Shown here in pieces: positions 22,210 to 33,247 of a DNA stretch of 64,000 bases. A program made the position numbers and the translations under genes. Within the stretch, counting starts at the first letter, position 1; every line of letters starts with the position of its first letter. Below the pieces are notes generated by a model that saw only the letters and a program-made list of their open reading frames with translations, did no database searches and was not told where the DNA came from. The DNA comes from Aporrectodea caliginosa. Its lineage: Eukaryota > Annelida > Clitellata > Crassiclitellata > Lumbricidae. The stretch is from positions 920,001-984,000 of the forward strand of contig JACEVL010000494.1 of the NCBI GenBank assembly GCA_020284085.1. Direction: 5' to 3'.

Positions 22210-22890
22210 TTACGCCTGGCCGCGGGGTGTGTAGCGGACGTCGGTTGAGACGACCACGCAGTGGGAGAGCATTTCGAGCCGTGGGTCGACCAGCTGAACT
22301 CCGCGGATGGTCGGCAGTGGCACTCCCTTCCAGACGAAATTTCTGAGCAGCGGCATGACGTATCTGCCAACGGCCGTCTTCAAGACGGTCTGCAGGAGTG
22401 GCCCAGAGACTGTACCAATGGTGCTGTCAAGGACGGAGACGGAGGGCAGGAAGCCGGTCACGTTCCCGCGGAGGACCGAGTCGATGAAGGAGACAGCGAT
22501 GCCGACGGAGACGGTTATGTTGGTTCGGAACATCCGAACGACGGTTCCGTTGGGCAATCGGGCGCTGAACGTAACCAGTTCGTAGATCGACCCTCGGATG
22601 CTGCGTTGGCTGATTTCGACCCTCGGGAGACCGGAAGGGGTCAGCTCCATCTCGACTGAGGCGTTCGGGTAGGCCCGTGACACTTGCGGAAGGAAGGAAC
22701 CGAAGCAGAAGCCGCCGCCACTGCAGGTCGTGTTCAGGAAGTCCTTGCTCGAAGCGGGTAGACTGTCTCGAGACAGGTGGTAGAGAAGGAGGTCCTGGCG
22801 CTGGAGGACGTAGCCGACCGTTTGGGCGATGTAGTCAGAGATCCAGATCGTCACCATCCGCTGCGTTTCGACAACTGGAAACGGTTCCGC
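22210..22890 (-). CDS. BPI: LBP/BPI family protein, exon 3 (C-terminal domain)
   Basis: This is the last coding exon of a 503-residue protein, residues 278-503, ending in TAA at 22210-22212. The acceptor is GTGATTCCAG just above 22890, and the frame continues phase 0 from exon 2. The start (AEPFPVVETQRMVTIWISDY) matches the family linker and second BPI domain, where PF-P-V-DRMVYLGLSDY is typical. A LPxxSxxYPN-like block (FLPQVSRAYPNASVEMELT) follows, and the end (LPLLRNFVWKGVPLPTIRGVQLVDP) is characteristic of the C-terminal barrel. Cys333 and Cys339 (CSGGGFC) form an extra close pair not in human BPI as I recall it. Five N-glycosylation sequons (NTT, NAS, NGT, NIT, NVT) suit a secreted glycoprotein. 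Confidence 0.93.
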   Translation of the reverse strand, partial: AEPFPVVETQRMVTIWISDYIAQTVGYVLQRQDLLLYHLSRDSLPASSKDFLNTTCSGGGFCFGSFLPQVSRAYPNASVEMELTPSGLPRVEISQRSIRGSIYELVTFSARLPNGTVVRMFRTNITVSVGIAVSFIDSVLRGNVTGFLPSVSVLDSTIGTVSGPLLQTVLKTAVGRYVMPLLRNFVWKGVPLPTIRGVQLVDPRLEMLSHCVVVSTDVRYTPRGQA

Positions 22891-23501
22891 CTGGAATCAC
22901 AACACAGTACTAAGGTAATGTAGGCTAAATATTCAAACATTTCTCAGCTCCCACAGAAGCCACTTCATTGAGACCAGCTTATACACCGGCACTATATCAA
23001 ATGAAGTCCGTAATAGCCAAACTTCGCTGTTCGTTCCGGTGCCAGGACAAAATCCGGGGAGGTGAAGCCGGTAAGGTATAGATTACATGTAGGTCAAGCA
23101 AGGTCGGTTGAGATAAGGCGAGTCTAGGCTATAGGTAAGGTATAACGAGGCAAGGAAATGATAAAGAAATTTAGTACAAGTGTAATACAAGTAACTAGTA
23201 AGCCAAAGTAAGATCAGCTGGAGGAAGGTGGATGCTGGTTTTCTTACCTGTCTAAATGAGCAGCAGGTATCCGCAAAAAACGTTTTACCCATTTTACGTC
23301 TGTAATTTTATTGTGCCATTAACGGGTTAAAACTACAATGGCCATAATACATTTAGCATAAAAATCAGTTTATGAGGAAAATATAATTTAATGTTAAATA
23401 ACGAAGTTATATCGAGTTTTTCTCGACAGTCCATCTGGAATCATTGTTCCGGTCGGCTGCGCTTTATCCGGATCAATTAACATCGACTATTATTTATTTA
23501 C
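22891..23501 (-). other. LBP/BPI intron 2
   Basis: A 611-bp phase-0 intron between Gln277 and Ala278, with donor CCAG|GTAAAT and acceptor TTCCAG. No ORF of note; several GGTAAGGTA words occur on the plus strand (23070-23150). Confidence 0.85.
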
Positions 23502-24059
23502 CTGGAAAGGTGGTTCGCTGGTGTCGTTCTTGTGGAAGAACGCTCCCTTATGGAGGAACTCGATGAAATCCGAGTCCACTCGAGGAGTGTCCACGAGGCG
23601 GTAATCGAACAGCCACGACTCTCCCACAGGAACACGGACCTGGAGCTTATCCAGTTCGGAGCGGCTGTCCACGTCGACTGCCTTGCGCGCCTCTTGGCAG
23701 ACCAGCCTCTGAAGCTGTTCCTTGAGCGGTCGCTCGACGCTGCCCATGAAGAGACCGTAGAGCCAGGAGGCCCCACCGTGCACCCTCATCTCGACCGCAT
23801 CGATGGTACAGCTGCAGTCGACGCTTGCTACGGTCGGACGCCCCGATGAGGTATCCATGGAAACGGACACGGTGACCGTAGTGGACGCTATGGTCAGAGA
23901 TGCGTCGAAGCTGCCGTGGTCCCTGACGCGAAGGAAGCGGCGCTTGTACCTGTACCTCCAGTCTCCGTGTAGGGACAGCCGTGCCCCGTCCAACCGCCAG
24001 CTCAGGCCACTCCCTGGATTGAGGACGACGGACGATGACGGACGAACAAAGTCAGTCAC
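23502..24059 (-). CDS. BPI: LBP/BPI family protein, exon 2 (N-terminal lipid-binding domain)
   Basis: Residues 92-277. The acceptor is GATTAG directly before GTGACTGAC, and the donor is CCAG|GTAAAT; both junctions are phase 0. The exon carries most of the first BPI barrel. LSWRLDGARLSLHGDWRYRY corresponds to the family's amphipathic strands. A basic cluster at residues 124-137 (DWRYRYKRRFLRVR) sits where human BPI has the Lys/Arg-rich LPS-binding tip. The conserved disulfide is retained: Cys175 (of C173-S-C175) with Cys212 (LVCQEA), as in human BPI, where CSSC precedes a Cys 40 residues later. GC-rich third codon positions contrast with the flanking introns. The charge pattern argues for retained LPS binding. 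Confidence 0.94.
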
Positions 24060-24747
24060 CTAATCATATATCATCTAAAGATATATCACCTAAAGATATA
24101 TAGCGCATGTTGAATGTTGTTAAAGTGATACGATTCTCTTTAAGCGTCATTCATCAGTGACAACATGTAATATCAATTATGCCTGTCAGGTGGCTGCAGG
24201 CAGGTAGGCAGATCCATAAGGGTAGGCAGGTATACGCAGATTGGAGGCATTTCCAAGTAGGCGGGAGGCAGGCAGGTAGGCAGATGAGGGGCAGGCATTT
24301 GGGGGTGGCAGGTGGGAGGGCAGACAGGCAGGTAGGCAGATGAGGGGCAGGCAGGTGGGAGGGCAGACAGGCAGGTAGGCAGGTGGGGACAGGCAGGTGG
24401 GAGGGCAGGCAGGTAGGAAGCACTCAGCAAGATAAACAATGAGGCATTGAAAAGAGGAGAGCGGTTGGCAGATACGCACTCGGATGGTTAAGAGAAATTA
24501 AGAAAGGTATATGGAGACAAGACAGAGACAGAGACAGAGACAGAGACAGAGACAGAGACAGAGACAGAGACAGAGACAGAGACAGAGACAGAGACAGGGA
24601 CAGTGAGGGACAAACGCAGAGACAAAGACAGAGGCAAATAAAGAGGATCAAAGACGGACAGCCAGACAGAAACGGCACAGATAGAGACAGATTCAAAGAC
24701 AGTGATGGAGACATCGACATAGAGATACATCATCAACCCAGTCTTAC
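24060..24747 (-). other. LBP/BPI intron 1, with G-rich and GAGACA repeats
   Basis: A 688-bp phase-0 intron. On the plus strand it holds a GGCAGGTAGGCAG/GGTGGGAGGGCAGACA minisatellite at about 24185-24420 and a GAGACA hexamer run (about 13 units) at 24515-24597, followed by more degenerate AGACAGAG sequence. Confidence 0.85.
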
Positions 24748-25020
24748 CTTGATATTGTTGACCTCATATTCGACCCTTCCAATGGAGACATCTGCCGATC
24801 CCTTCTGGTCCCTGATCTCGATTCCCCTCACCCGTTCAGACAGAACCCCCACGACAACGTTCGCTGCATAGTCAAGACCAGCGCGCGACACACGAATCTT
24901 CAGCCCAGGGTTCGAAGCCGATGACGAACCAATTGGTTCAGTTACGAGGAGGACGAGCGTCATGCACATCCACAGAACTGTCACGGCCACTCCTTCGCTT
25001 CTCTGCGGTCCAAACATCAC
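24748..25020 (-). CDS. BPI: LBP/BPI family protein, exon 1 (signal peptide and N-terminus)
   Basis: Residues 1-91. The first Met is at 25020; it is followed directly by a second Met, and either could be used. A hydrophobic core (VAVTVLWMCMTLVLLV) and small residues before SNPGLK give a signal peptide ending near residue 35, so the product is secreted. NPGLKIRVSRAGLDYA is the diagnostic mature N-terminus of LBP/BPI proteins (NPG-xxRIsxKGLDYA). The donor is ATCAAG|GTAAGA, a near-consensus 5' splice site, phase 0. In animals this family binds lipopolysaccharide and acts as a bactericidal or sensing factor in innate immunity. The whole gene is compact: three coding exons over 2.8 kb. Confidence 0.94.
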
Positions 25021-25105
25021 TGAAGGACCTCTCGAAGATATCCGATTGACAATGGAAATGCCCGACTCTCAAAAGACTAAGTTACGCCTAAGTTGCCCTA
25101 ATGCT

Positions 25106-25137
25106 CCTTTTTATGAAGGAAGAGCACCTAGATATAA
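25106..25137 (-). promoter_or_regulatory. TATA-like box upstream of LBP/BPI
   Basis: The minus-strand word CATAAAAAGG (25106-25115) lies about 90 bp before the start codon, and TTATATC lies slightly further upstream. Either is suitable for a core promoter with a short leader. Inference from position only. Confidence 0.4.
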
Positions 25138-25462
25138 GGCACTGCATCCTTATCAATTACTGGTAGGGTAAGTCCGGTGTCATCGTTCACCCAGTAGTGA
25201 TTGGTCGCCTATTTCTGATATCCTAGTTTTCGTGAATCGTGATTGGTCGCCTGTAAATTAGTCGTTTTCTTACATGCATAGACCTACTATTTGAAGTATG
25301 TCGGTCTAAATTCTAAGTGATGTCTGCTAACGACAATCACTAATGTGGTTAGAAGGTTAATATGCAGTATGCACGTTGATCTGTGACAATTCAGTTCAAC
25401 CGCTAGTCAATATACAGCCAAAATTATCAGTGCCTGGTGTTTGTAAGGGAGGACAATTAACG

Positions 25463-25464
<2 letters not shown>

Positions 25465-25508
<44 letters not shown>

Positions 25509-25519
25509 ATATATGTGTG

Positions 25520-25589
<70 letters not shown>

Positions 25590-25720
25590 ACGTTTGAATT
25601 AAAATAATATCTATATCTATATCTGTACCTATATCTATACCTATATCTATAATCTATATCTCTATCTATACCTATATCTATATCTATATCTCTATCTATA
25701 CCTATATCTATATCTGTGCA
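25465..25720 (+). repeat. compound (TA)n/(TG)n and CTATAT/CTATAC repeats
   Basis: TA-TG-TA-TG-TA blocks at 25465-25588 are followed by hexamer-like CTATATCTATAC repeats at 25610-25715. Confidence 0.95.
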
Positions 25721-25999
25721 CATAATCCCAGATGATCTGGTTCGGATTGGTCCAGCGACTGACTGTGTGATGTGTGATTTTGGCGCACTATAAATATACG
25801 GTGATGCATTTAATTGTGGTGTATGTATGGCTTTGTAAATCGCCTGAAATTAAACACTTCTTTTTCCTTACGTTTCATGGAACGACAAATCGCACCATGT
25901 GCAGTAATGTGGTAGAGTATTCAATCCATGTCTGGAATGCACCGTGACCACATTATGCCTATATAAAAATTGTCTGACTGAAGGACGCATTAAATGTTC

Positions 26000-26097
26000 A
26001 GCGCTCGTGAATAAGCTGGTGCCCTGCGCTTGGCTTTCGAGTGGCGCTTTAGAAGTTTGGAGATTACGATTACGATTACGATTACCTTACATTACCT
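26000..26097 (+). repeat. L2/CR1-like LINE 3' end with (ATTACG)n tail
   Basis: Copy of the family at 6274; identical through GTGGCGCTTTAGAAGTTTGG and ending in ATTACG hexamers that drift into ATTACCTTACATTACC. Confidence 0.8.
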
Positions 26098-27500
26098 GAA
26101 CAATGACCATAACTGACATTTTTGCATCTCACCTTTCATGTTCGGGTTTTTCTGCTTTTGGTTCAAATCGTTTTTTTAAATTTTCGTTGTTTTGCTGCCT
26201 TTTGGCGTAAAAATGATGTTAATGACCTAATTTTCTCTTGGAGCAGGTGCGCTGTGGCCACACTAATCCCGATGACATCGATTAACGTGCGTAAAAACCT
26301 GTTCTCTGCGCAGATCCGCCCATCTGAGGTCCGGGAATGGTTGTGATGATGACGGAACTGTAGCCGACTGATTGCATGGACAGTGTTTTCTCAGAAGCAG
26401 CAGTCTATGTAATGACCTGAATAATTACAGCTCTGGGACTTTTTGGTTAGCGGTTTAGTCCGTCCGTCACATTTGCGCTGATAGGCACATCGTAAATAAA
26501 TGAATGCCGCTTAACGCCATCTCTGGTTAACAGCAGACACTAGTGTTCGTATACGTCAGATGAAGTAAGGTTACATGTTCGCCTCTCAGCTGTGCGTCCG
26601 GGGTTCAAATGCCGTTGCGTTACGCGAAATTAATCGCCAAACCAGTGAAGCCACGTAACTCGCATAGCAAGAGTGTCTGGCAGTCGTCGTGTTATCTAGT
26701 ATCTGTATATTGCTTAACCAAAAGACCCTTCAACCTCAGGACTTCATCTGAACGAGACTGATAGACCAACAAGGACTGAAGGACTGTTCTAGAAAGACCC
26801 CCATAATAAACGCCTCGACCTTGTCTTCACGATCTTGTGTTATTTCAACGCTAATGCATTGTCTCTGTTTGCTGTGAGTTTGACGTTCGTCGGAAACATG
26901 CGTTTCAGAAATATCTGGTAATTCTGTTTAAGATACGGACCAATTCAGGCACCGCATCACCTCAAAGGGGGGGGGTGGAGGTTGTGTCCGTGTACTTAAA
27001 AGCCACCACACCATACAGCACTCTATCCCACCCTATCACGTATGTTATCATGCCATACCATACCACACCACAGCACAACACACTCGTCATATTCAATTGT
27101 TTTATTTCAATTTTTATTGTTCCCAATAGCAGCATAATTATAGTACTTAATGCTTTTCGTACAGTTATAACATGAAGAAGGAGGTGAGAAGAAAAAAATA
27201 ATATATAAACAGTATGATCAGTACAACATTAGCCATCATGAGATTAGTGTTGTTATCAATTCTCAGAATGAGTAGGGAATAACAGCCACAAAGACACTGC
27301 TATAGGAAGGGCCTATTTGTTATAGCAAGCAAACCATAGATGAGAGAATCTAACATTCAACAAAAAAGAGTATGGGACTTTAAGCTTTTAGGTTATTACC
27401 ACTATTTTTATTTCTTAATTTCTATCGGTGTTTAACATATCACATGCATTACAGACTATGATCATATCTTAACTAAGAACTATAATACATGTTCTAGTGT
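26098..27500. other. no gene seen; one tRNA-like B box and a CCATA/CCACA repeat
   Basis: A GGGGTTCAAATGCC box at about 26599 might belong to a tRNA-derived SINE. At 27003-27085 the pentamers CCATA, CCACA and CACAA recur. Otherwise unique AT-rich DNA. Confidence 0.45.
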
Positions 27501-27509
27501 GTGTACACG

Positions 27510-27660
27510 CGATATATGGCCTACTTAAAGTGCACGAGGCAAGCAGAGGTACGGATACTTCGAGGTAAGCTATTCCACAATACTGGTCCCTGATATTGTT
27601 TAGCCCAAGGGGTGGAGGGGAGTAAGTAACGGCCCTTGTAACGGCATGGCCGTGTTACGG
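27510..27660 (-). pseudogene. LINE ORF2 C-terminal scrap
   Basis: The minus-strand frame reads RYLLPSTPWAKQYQGPVLWN, then SLPRSIRTSACLVHFK. This is the extreme C-terminus of a non-LTR retrotransposon polymerase (GP-LWNSLP-IR motif). Only about 50 residues remain. Confidence 0.75.
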
Positions 27661-28136
27661 CGCCATAGAAATTGTCTATGAGAATATTTGAGAATGTCCT
27701 ATATAGGCAGAATACTTCTATAGTCATGATTAACTTCTTGTGTCAATAGTATGCAGGATGGTAGAAAAGTAGGATAGGAAGGAAAGGAGGTAGGAGGTTA
27801 TTGTGATATTTACACATGAATTCTCAAGTTTGCATAACATTGATTTGTGATGTTTAAGAGATTCTAGGAAAAAAGGTCGAGTGCAGACCACACCTTCACA
27901 ATTTACATTCATTTCTGACAGCTTATCTTACCTTACCTGGAATGAGCTACGAAAGGTAGGACAATGCAAGATAAGGTGCGACGAGGTAAGCTACGGTAAG
28001 GTTCTCCATTGTCATGTCCTATATGTCTAATGTGTAATTATCATGTGATTAGATAGGCTATGGGGCCTATGGGCCCATTCTAGTTGAACGTCCCTCGACG
28101 TACTAACTTACTCCCCTCCACCCCTTGGGCTAAACA
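27597..28136. repeat. 31-bp perfect inverted repeat, 478-bp spacer
   Basis: Left arm 27597-27627 begins TGTTTAGCCCAAGGGG; its exact reverse complement is 28106-28136. Both arms encode the same LINE peptide (LLPSTPWAKQ) on opposite strands, so the arms are probably two oppositely inserted LINE scraps or an inverted duplication. Confidence 0.85.
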
Positions 28137-28955
28137 GCCCTGCAGAGTGTCTTGATCATTTGCCAACAGCGCAGTCAGCTTTTTGGCCAAACGCATTTAT
28201 TATCGAGCCCAGCGAAAATGTTTCTGAACTGGAATATCTTGCCAAGCACAACTTTACCTTAAAAATTGCTCGTGGCCTATAAGCTGAACTTGTCTGACTA
28301 TTACAGGCCTTCAGAGTCCAAACATATATTCAGACGAGTCATAGCAGAGACACCGATGATCGGCCTAAATAGGCCTATGATACTCTGTCTCCGATCAGGG
28401 TGAGGCCACGCAGCCTACAGCAGCAGAAGCATAGGCCGATGAGATATCGGTTTTCGGAAAAGTATTGTTGAAATACGTACAGCAGTTATTCCGAATTGCC
28501 GTGTCCGGGAAACTAAAGCCAACGCTCGAAGTGCAAATCGGAAGGGCACAAACTGTGGTCTGTACAAATAGGCCTAGGTTTATGACCGATTCAGGCCTAA
28601 TGTTACACGCGGATCTTATGTCCAAGAATTCTACTTTGACAGTAACAAACTGTTAGCTTATGTAGACCATGCAGCAGGTTGTCTTTGTCTGAGAGGAACT
28701 CTCCCAGGTTGAAGCGTACAAACGACTTCGCATAAAAATGAGGGTATCTGCAGATTGCATGGAAAACTCATCCAGCCACATGCATTTCAATTAAAACGTT
28801 ATCAGACACAGATGACATTATCTTCTTGCACTGACAACTCATTTCCACTAATACACTGTACAAACTCAAGGTCGCATAGTAGACGAGCCTCAGCTGTTCG
28901 ACGCACGAGGGTTGCATGGCAGATAGGTTTTACGGACGAACGGACGTATGGAACT
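28137..28955. other. non-coding, no gene seen
   Basis: No recognisable gene or repeat. Confidence 0.5.
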
Positions 28956-29380
28956 ATGGATGGATGGATGGATGGATGGATGGATGGATGGATGGATGGA
29001 TGGATGGATGGATGGATGGATGGATGGATGGATGGATGGATGGATGGATGGATGGATGGATGGATGGATGGATGGATGGATGGATGGATGGATGGATGGA
29101 TGGATGGATGGATGGATGGATGGATGGATGGATGGATGGATGGATGATGGATGGATGGATGGATGGATGGATGGATGGATGGATGGATGGATGGATGGAT
29201 GGATGGATGGATGGATGGATGATGGATGGATGGATGGATGGATGGATGGATGGATGGATGGATGGATGGATGGATGGATGGATGGATGGATGGATGGATG
29301 GATGGATGGATGGATGGATGGATGGATGGATGGATGGATGGATGGATGGATGGATGGATGGATGGATGGATGGATGGATG
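28956..29380 (+). repeat. (TGGA)n tetranucleotide array, 425 bp
   Basis: Pure TGGA repeats with two single 3-bp units (TGA) at about 29145 and 29220. Open frames (MDGW or SIHP strings) are artefacts. Confidence 0.97.
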
Positions 29381-30124
29381 AATGGGAGGGATAGAGGGAG
29401 GGAATGCGTGCTTGACTCCGCTTGGTTCGTGGTTGCTGCCTCATTTTCTTTGGGTAAACCCTGAGGGCGTATAGGTCCCACGCCGTATAGGAATAGCCTA
29501 CCGTGTCACTCAGCTCCGCTCTGCTGATAAGAAAGGCGACAGAGAACGGAATGTCAAGGGCCGCATAATTGTGAGGTATGAGGCAAGAGAGGACAATCGT
29601 CTCATGCGGATCGCATTGCAGTATTCGAAGAGACAGACCTTAAGGTTTTCATCTGACTGACAGTCAAACTATAGGGGCCCCTCTTACATGTAGGAGCTAT
29701 ACAAATCTTGTGTTGGAATTTCAGTTACCCGAGTTGGCATAGGACGGTGAGCGAGTGGCCCTTTCTCTGTACCACTTGTGTTTGAAATCGAATGATTGAA
29801 TCTATCCTATACGTCATGTGAATCGACTTATTGTCACGCCGTCCTGAACCTCGATGTCCACCGTCCACCATCATCAGAGATATGAGTCACACCTTCTAAT
29901 CAGCATAGCAGACGCCAAATTCAAGTCGACTAATTGACCATTTGGGATCGAACCTGTTGTTAAACAATCTTTTGACCGAAGCGCAAAGACGACGACAGGA
30001 ATTGAATCCAATCCAAAACACTATCCAAACCTATCCATATACCGTCCCATTTCCAATCTATCCTTTCTATCTAAGTTACCTGAACGAATTGTCCTTGCCG
30101 GACTAAACGACTGTCTCTCTTGTA
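29381..30124. other. non-coding, no gene seen
   Basis: Unique sequence without a domain. A tRNA-like patch near 29735-29790 is too weak to call. Confidence 0.45.
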
Positions 30125-30174
30125 AATCGTAATCGAAATCTCCAAACTGCTAAAGCGCCACTCGAAAGCTAAGC
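30125..30174 (-). repeat. inverted copy of the (ATTACG) LINE 3' end
   Basis: Read on the minus strand it gives GGCTTAGCTTTCGAGTGGCG, CTTTAGCAGTTTGGAGATTTC and a decayed ATTACG tail, the same family as at 6274. Confidence 0.75.
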
Positions 30175-31300
30175 CTACAATAGCCTCAGCCCAAATAGCT
30201 CCGCGAACTCTTCACCATCCAGCCAACCCAGTCCATTTGATCACTCTCCTGAGTCTTTCTCGAACCCCAGTCGCTACTCATCTCAAGTTCTCCAACCGAG
30301 CCATATCCAACATTGCAATACGAGTCATGGACTTCCGTAGGGGGAAGGGGAGCAAGGGGAGCATTTGTTCCCCTGGATTTTGCAATTGTTATTTCAAGAA
30401 TAAGAATCACACTTAAGAAAATTTGATTATCATCTTAGTTTTTAACAATGAATGGCTATGATTTTTTCACATTTTAATTTTTATCATCAGGACGAACGCA
30501 ATTTAATTATAGCCCGTATCCTATTTGAAAACATTTATTAAACATCGGCCTCATCAGAACAGCCTTATCTCAGAGCTATAGATAATCTATTACACGATTG
30601 TAAACATGATGCATCTAAGTCATCCTGTCTTGAAAGAATAAACGAAAATTGATTGACTGATCTAAACTAGTCAAAATAAACCTAAAAATTTAAAATATAT
30701 AAAAATATTGAAATTTTTAGCAGCTTTGTTTTTTAAATAAATATTCAGATATATGGTAGCTGAAAACGGGATCCCGAACACTAAACAACAGGCTCCATAT
30801 ATCATGCCAAATACTTCAAAAAGCGCTGGCTACTGTTGGGATCCGCGTCAGGTTCCCTAATCACGGGAGCGGGCGCTGAGGGTGAGGCGATCGGTTCCTT
30901 GTGGGCACCTTCGTTCGTCCCCGGGCCAACAATTTAAAACTTTGCTCCCCATACAAAAATTCCTGCAGACGCCCATTCCACGAATCTGTAACGATTTCCC
31001 TCTTTAATTTCGCAAATACTCGGTTCCTCTATCATCATGACCACTCGCCTCAGGCTCCTGTATCTATAAGCCCCATGCAGGGCCCTCGTGCCCCGGGCTT
31101 TCCACTCAGTAAGTGAAGTCTAACCTCTTCAAGAATTCTGACACAGACTCATCTGATCTTCATCTTCCAATAATCTTCTCGAACTAAACGACACCCGCCT
31201 GAGCAGCTGCCCCGCCTCCTCTCTTGATCTGGTCCTTCTCTGGAAACCGGACTCTGTCCTCCGTTTGACTACCCTTTGGAAAACCCTTCTGACTTGACGC
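30175..31300. other. no gene; possible decayed transposon ends
   Basis: G/C-run motifs (GGGGGAAGGGGAGC near 30338; GGGCGTCTGCAGG on the minus strand near 30965) resemble ends of DNA transposons, but no TIR or TSD pair could be established. Confidence 0.35.
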
Positions 31301-31378
31301 AGCGCTCGTGAATATGCTGGTGCCCTGCGCTTGGCTTTAGAATGGCGCTTTAGAAATTTTGAGTCTACGATTACGATA
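31301..31378 (+). repeat. L2/CR1-like LINE 3' end with ATTACG tail
   Basis: Copy of the 6274 family, slightly diverged (AATATGCTGG for AATAAGCTGG) with a short tail. Confidence 0.75.
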
Positions 31379-31454
31379 GCTGTGCATCCTTTCTTGATTA
31401 CTACAGAGTTCAAGGTAGACTGCACAAGCAGAGATGGACAGTCTGCTATAGGCT

Positions 31455-31645
31455 AACCCTAAGGGCAGCTATGGGTATGCAGCTTTAGCGACGTCATTTT
31501 CTTTGCCTCAGCATATGGTAGCGGTTGGCCAATCCTGTTTATCGCCTCATGACCTTCCCACCAACAGCACACGATCGGTTTACTCGTTTTATAAATAGAT
31601 TGCACGAGAAGTAGGTCTTCGAACCCTGGATGACGAGTTAAATGA
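31455..31645 (-). mobile_element. tRNA-derived SINE, family A, copy 1
   Basis: On the minus strand a B-box-like GGTTCGAAGACC (near 31615) is followed by a body that aligns with the copy at 53325-53567. Shared are TTGGCCAACCG, GAGGCAAAGAAAATGA and GCATACCCATAGCTGC. The A box is not clear in this copy. Confidence 0.6.
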
Positions 31646-31760
31646 CATAGAAATTGTACTCGAGCTGCACTGTTGTTTCTGAAAACGTGTGATTTAACTT
31701 TCAAAGAGGGAGAGACGCAAAGCCGCTTTCATCGAATCCAAAACACGATTCCCACCCATC

Positions 31761-31825
31761 CCGTCCAACCCACTTCCACCCCTTCCAACCCACTTTCTCC
31801 CCTTCCAACCCACTTCCTCCCCCTG
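31761..31825 (+). repeat. 21-bp minisatellite, three units
   Basis: Units of CCTTCCAACCCACTT followed by CCACCC, TCTCCC or CCTCCC. Confidence 0.8.
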
Positions 31826-31949
31826 CCTCCTTCGTTCATCCGTCGCTAATTTGTGGCTCTTCGTCGAAACGTGTAAAGCAAAACGTCGAAGGGTATGGAG
31901 TTAATCCGTCAACGCCCCGATTGTTGCTTAGCCAGGGAACATGACCCGC

Positions 31950-32030
31950 GGACGACGAAGGGTTGAACCCCTCCGGTGGAGGGTTGAACCGTGGACCTCG
32001 GTATAAGGGCATCGCCCAGGACAGGGAGCG
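31950..32030 (-). mobile_element. tRNA-derived SINE, family B, copy 1
   Basis: Minus strand: CTGTCCTGGGCGATGCCCTT, ATACCGAGGTCCACGGTTCA, ACCCTCC. A B-box-like GGTTCAACCC is included. It aligns with the plus-strand copy at 34735. Confidence 0.6.
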
Positions 32031-32109
32031 CAGGCTCTGTAGACGTGAGTCATATACGACAGTAGATCTACTTAGGCGCATGCAGCGAAGAGTTGTACAC
32101 GTATCGAGT

Positions 32110-32890
32110 TTGAAGGTGTACGCGCGAAATACAAAGATTTGTTGTTAGCTCGTAAACATTAAGTTTTGTTGGACCAGACAAAATTCTTAACTTGGTAAGT
32201 AATGCAAATTCACGATTAGGCCTAATGTTGAGACTAATGTTTTAATCATGAACAGCGATGCTATAAATTAATCCGATGTGTTTTATAACTCGACTTGAAA
32301 TGGACTGCAGTTCGTTCACTGATAGGGTAAGGTCGACTATGTACATAATGGCCCATGGCCGACACAATATGATGATAAACAGCGGAAAAACTCTCTACCA
32401 TCTGTCCGAAGGCTGGAATAAAGGAGGAGCGCGACACTGATCATGTGATATGATCATTATAAGCCAATCTTAACTGATCATTTAATCTAATCATATTATC
32501 TAATCTGATCAAATTTATATACAATGTAATCTTTAGTTTTCTGATCATATAATCAAATCATCTAGTCCTATCATTCTCTAACATAACCATGTGATCTAAT
32601 CTAACCATCTAATCTTATCGTATAATCTAGTAATTTAATCTAATCATCTAAGCCAAGCATAAGGTAACATATTCATAGGACCTAATTTTAGCTAATCATC
32701 CAATCTTTTCAAATCCTATGTAACCTATGCATGTAGTCTCATCTGATCTAGAGTAGGCCTATTATGATAAAATCTCTAATAATATAAAAATCTAATCTCT
32801 CAAATCTAATCATCATCTCCTCTTACTTAGTCTGATCTCTTCTTATGATCTAATCAAACCTGATAATCTAATCTGGTCTCATTTATTATG
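32110..32890. repeat. degenerate TAATC/ATCTAATC-rich DNA
   Basis: No gene. From about 32450 a pentamer-like TAATC/TGATC/TAACC periodicity runs to 32890 with heavy decay. At about 32410-32435 a GGCTGGAATAAAGGAGGAG remnant matches the LINE tail family seen at 53592 and 60918. Confidence 0.6.
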
Positions 32891-32899
32891 ATCTGAATC

Positions 32900-32907
32900 T
32901 ATCATCA

Positions 32908-32945
<38 letters not shown>

Positions 32946-33216
32946 TTATCATCCATCATCATATCATCATCTCCCTGTGCTACATCCATTGACTGCCACC
33001 TACGAGTTAACTCGTAGTACAAATATTTCCTGTACACACCACCTACGAGTTATCTCGTCGTACAATTATTACATAGTGCAACAAGCAAACATTGGCTCAC
33101 GCCTAATAATTATGATGATGGTGGTGGTGTTGCTGATGCTGATGGTGGCGATGCTGATGGTGGTGATGCTGATGGTTGTGATGATGATGGTAACGGTGGT
33201 GATGTTGATGATGACG

Positions 33217-33247
<31 letters not shown>

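Noticed and set aside
28890..29481. MDGW and SIHP repeat ORFs (also 42172-43086)
   Set aside because: Translation of TGGA/CCAT tetranucleotide arrays; open on all frames of both strands.
30330..30975. Possible TIR transposon between GGGGGAAGGGG and GGGCGTCTGCAGG motifs
   Set aside because: The end sequences match poorly and no target-site duplication could be found.
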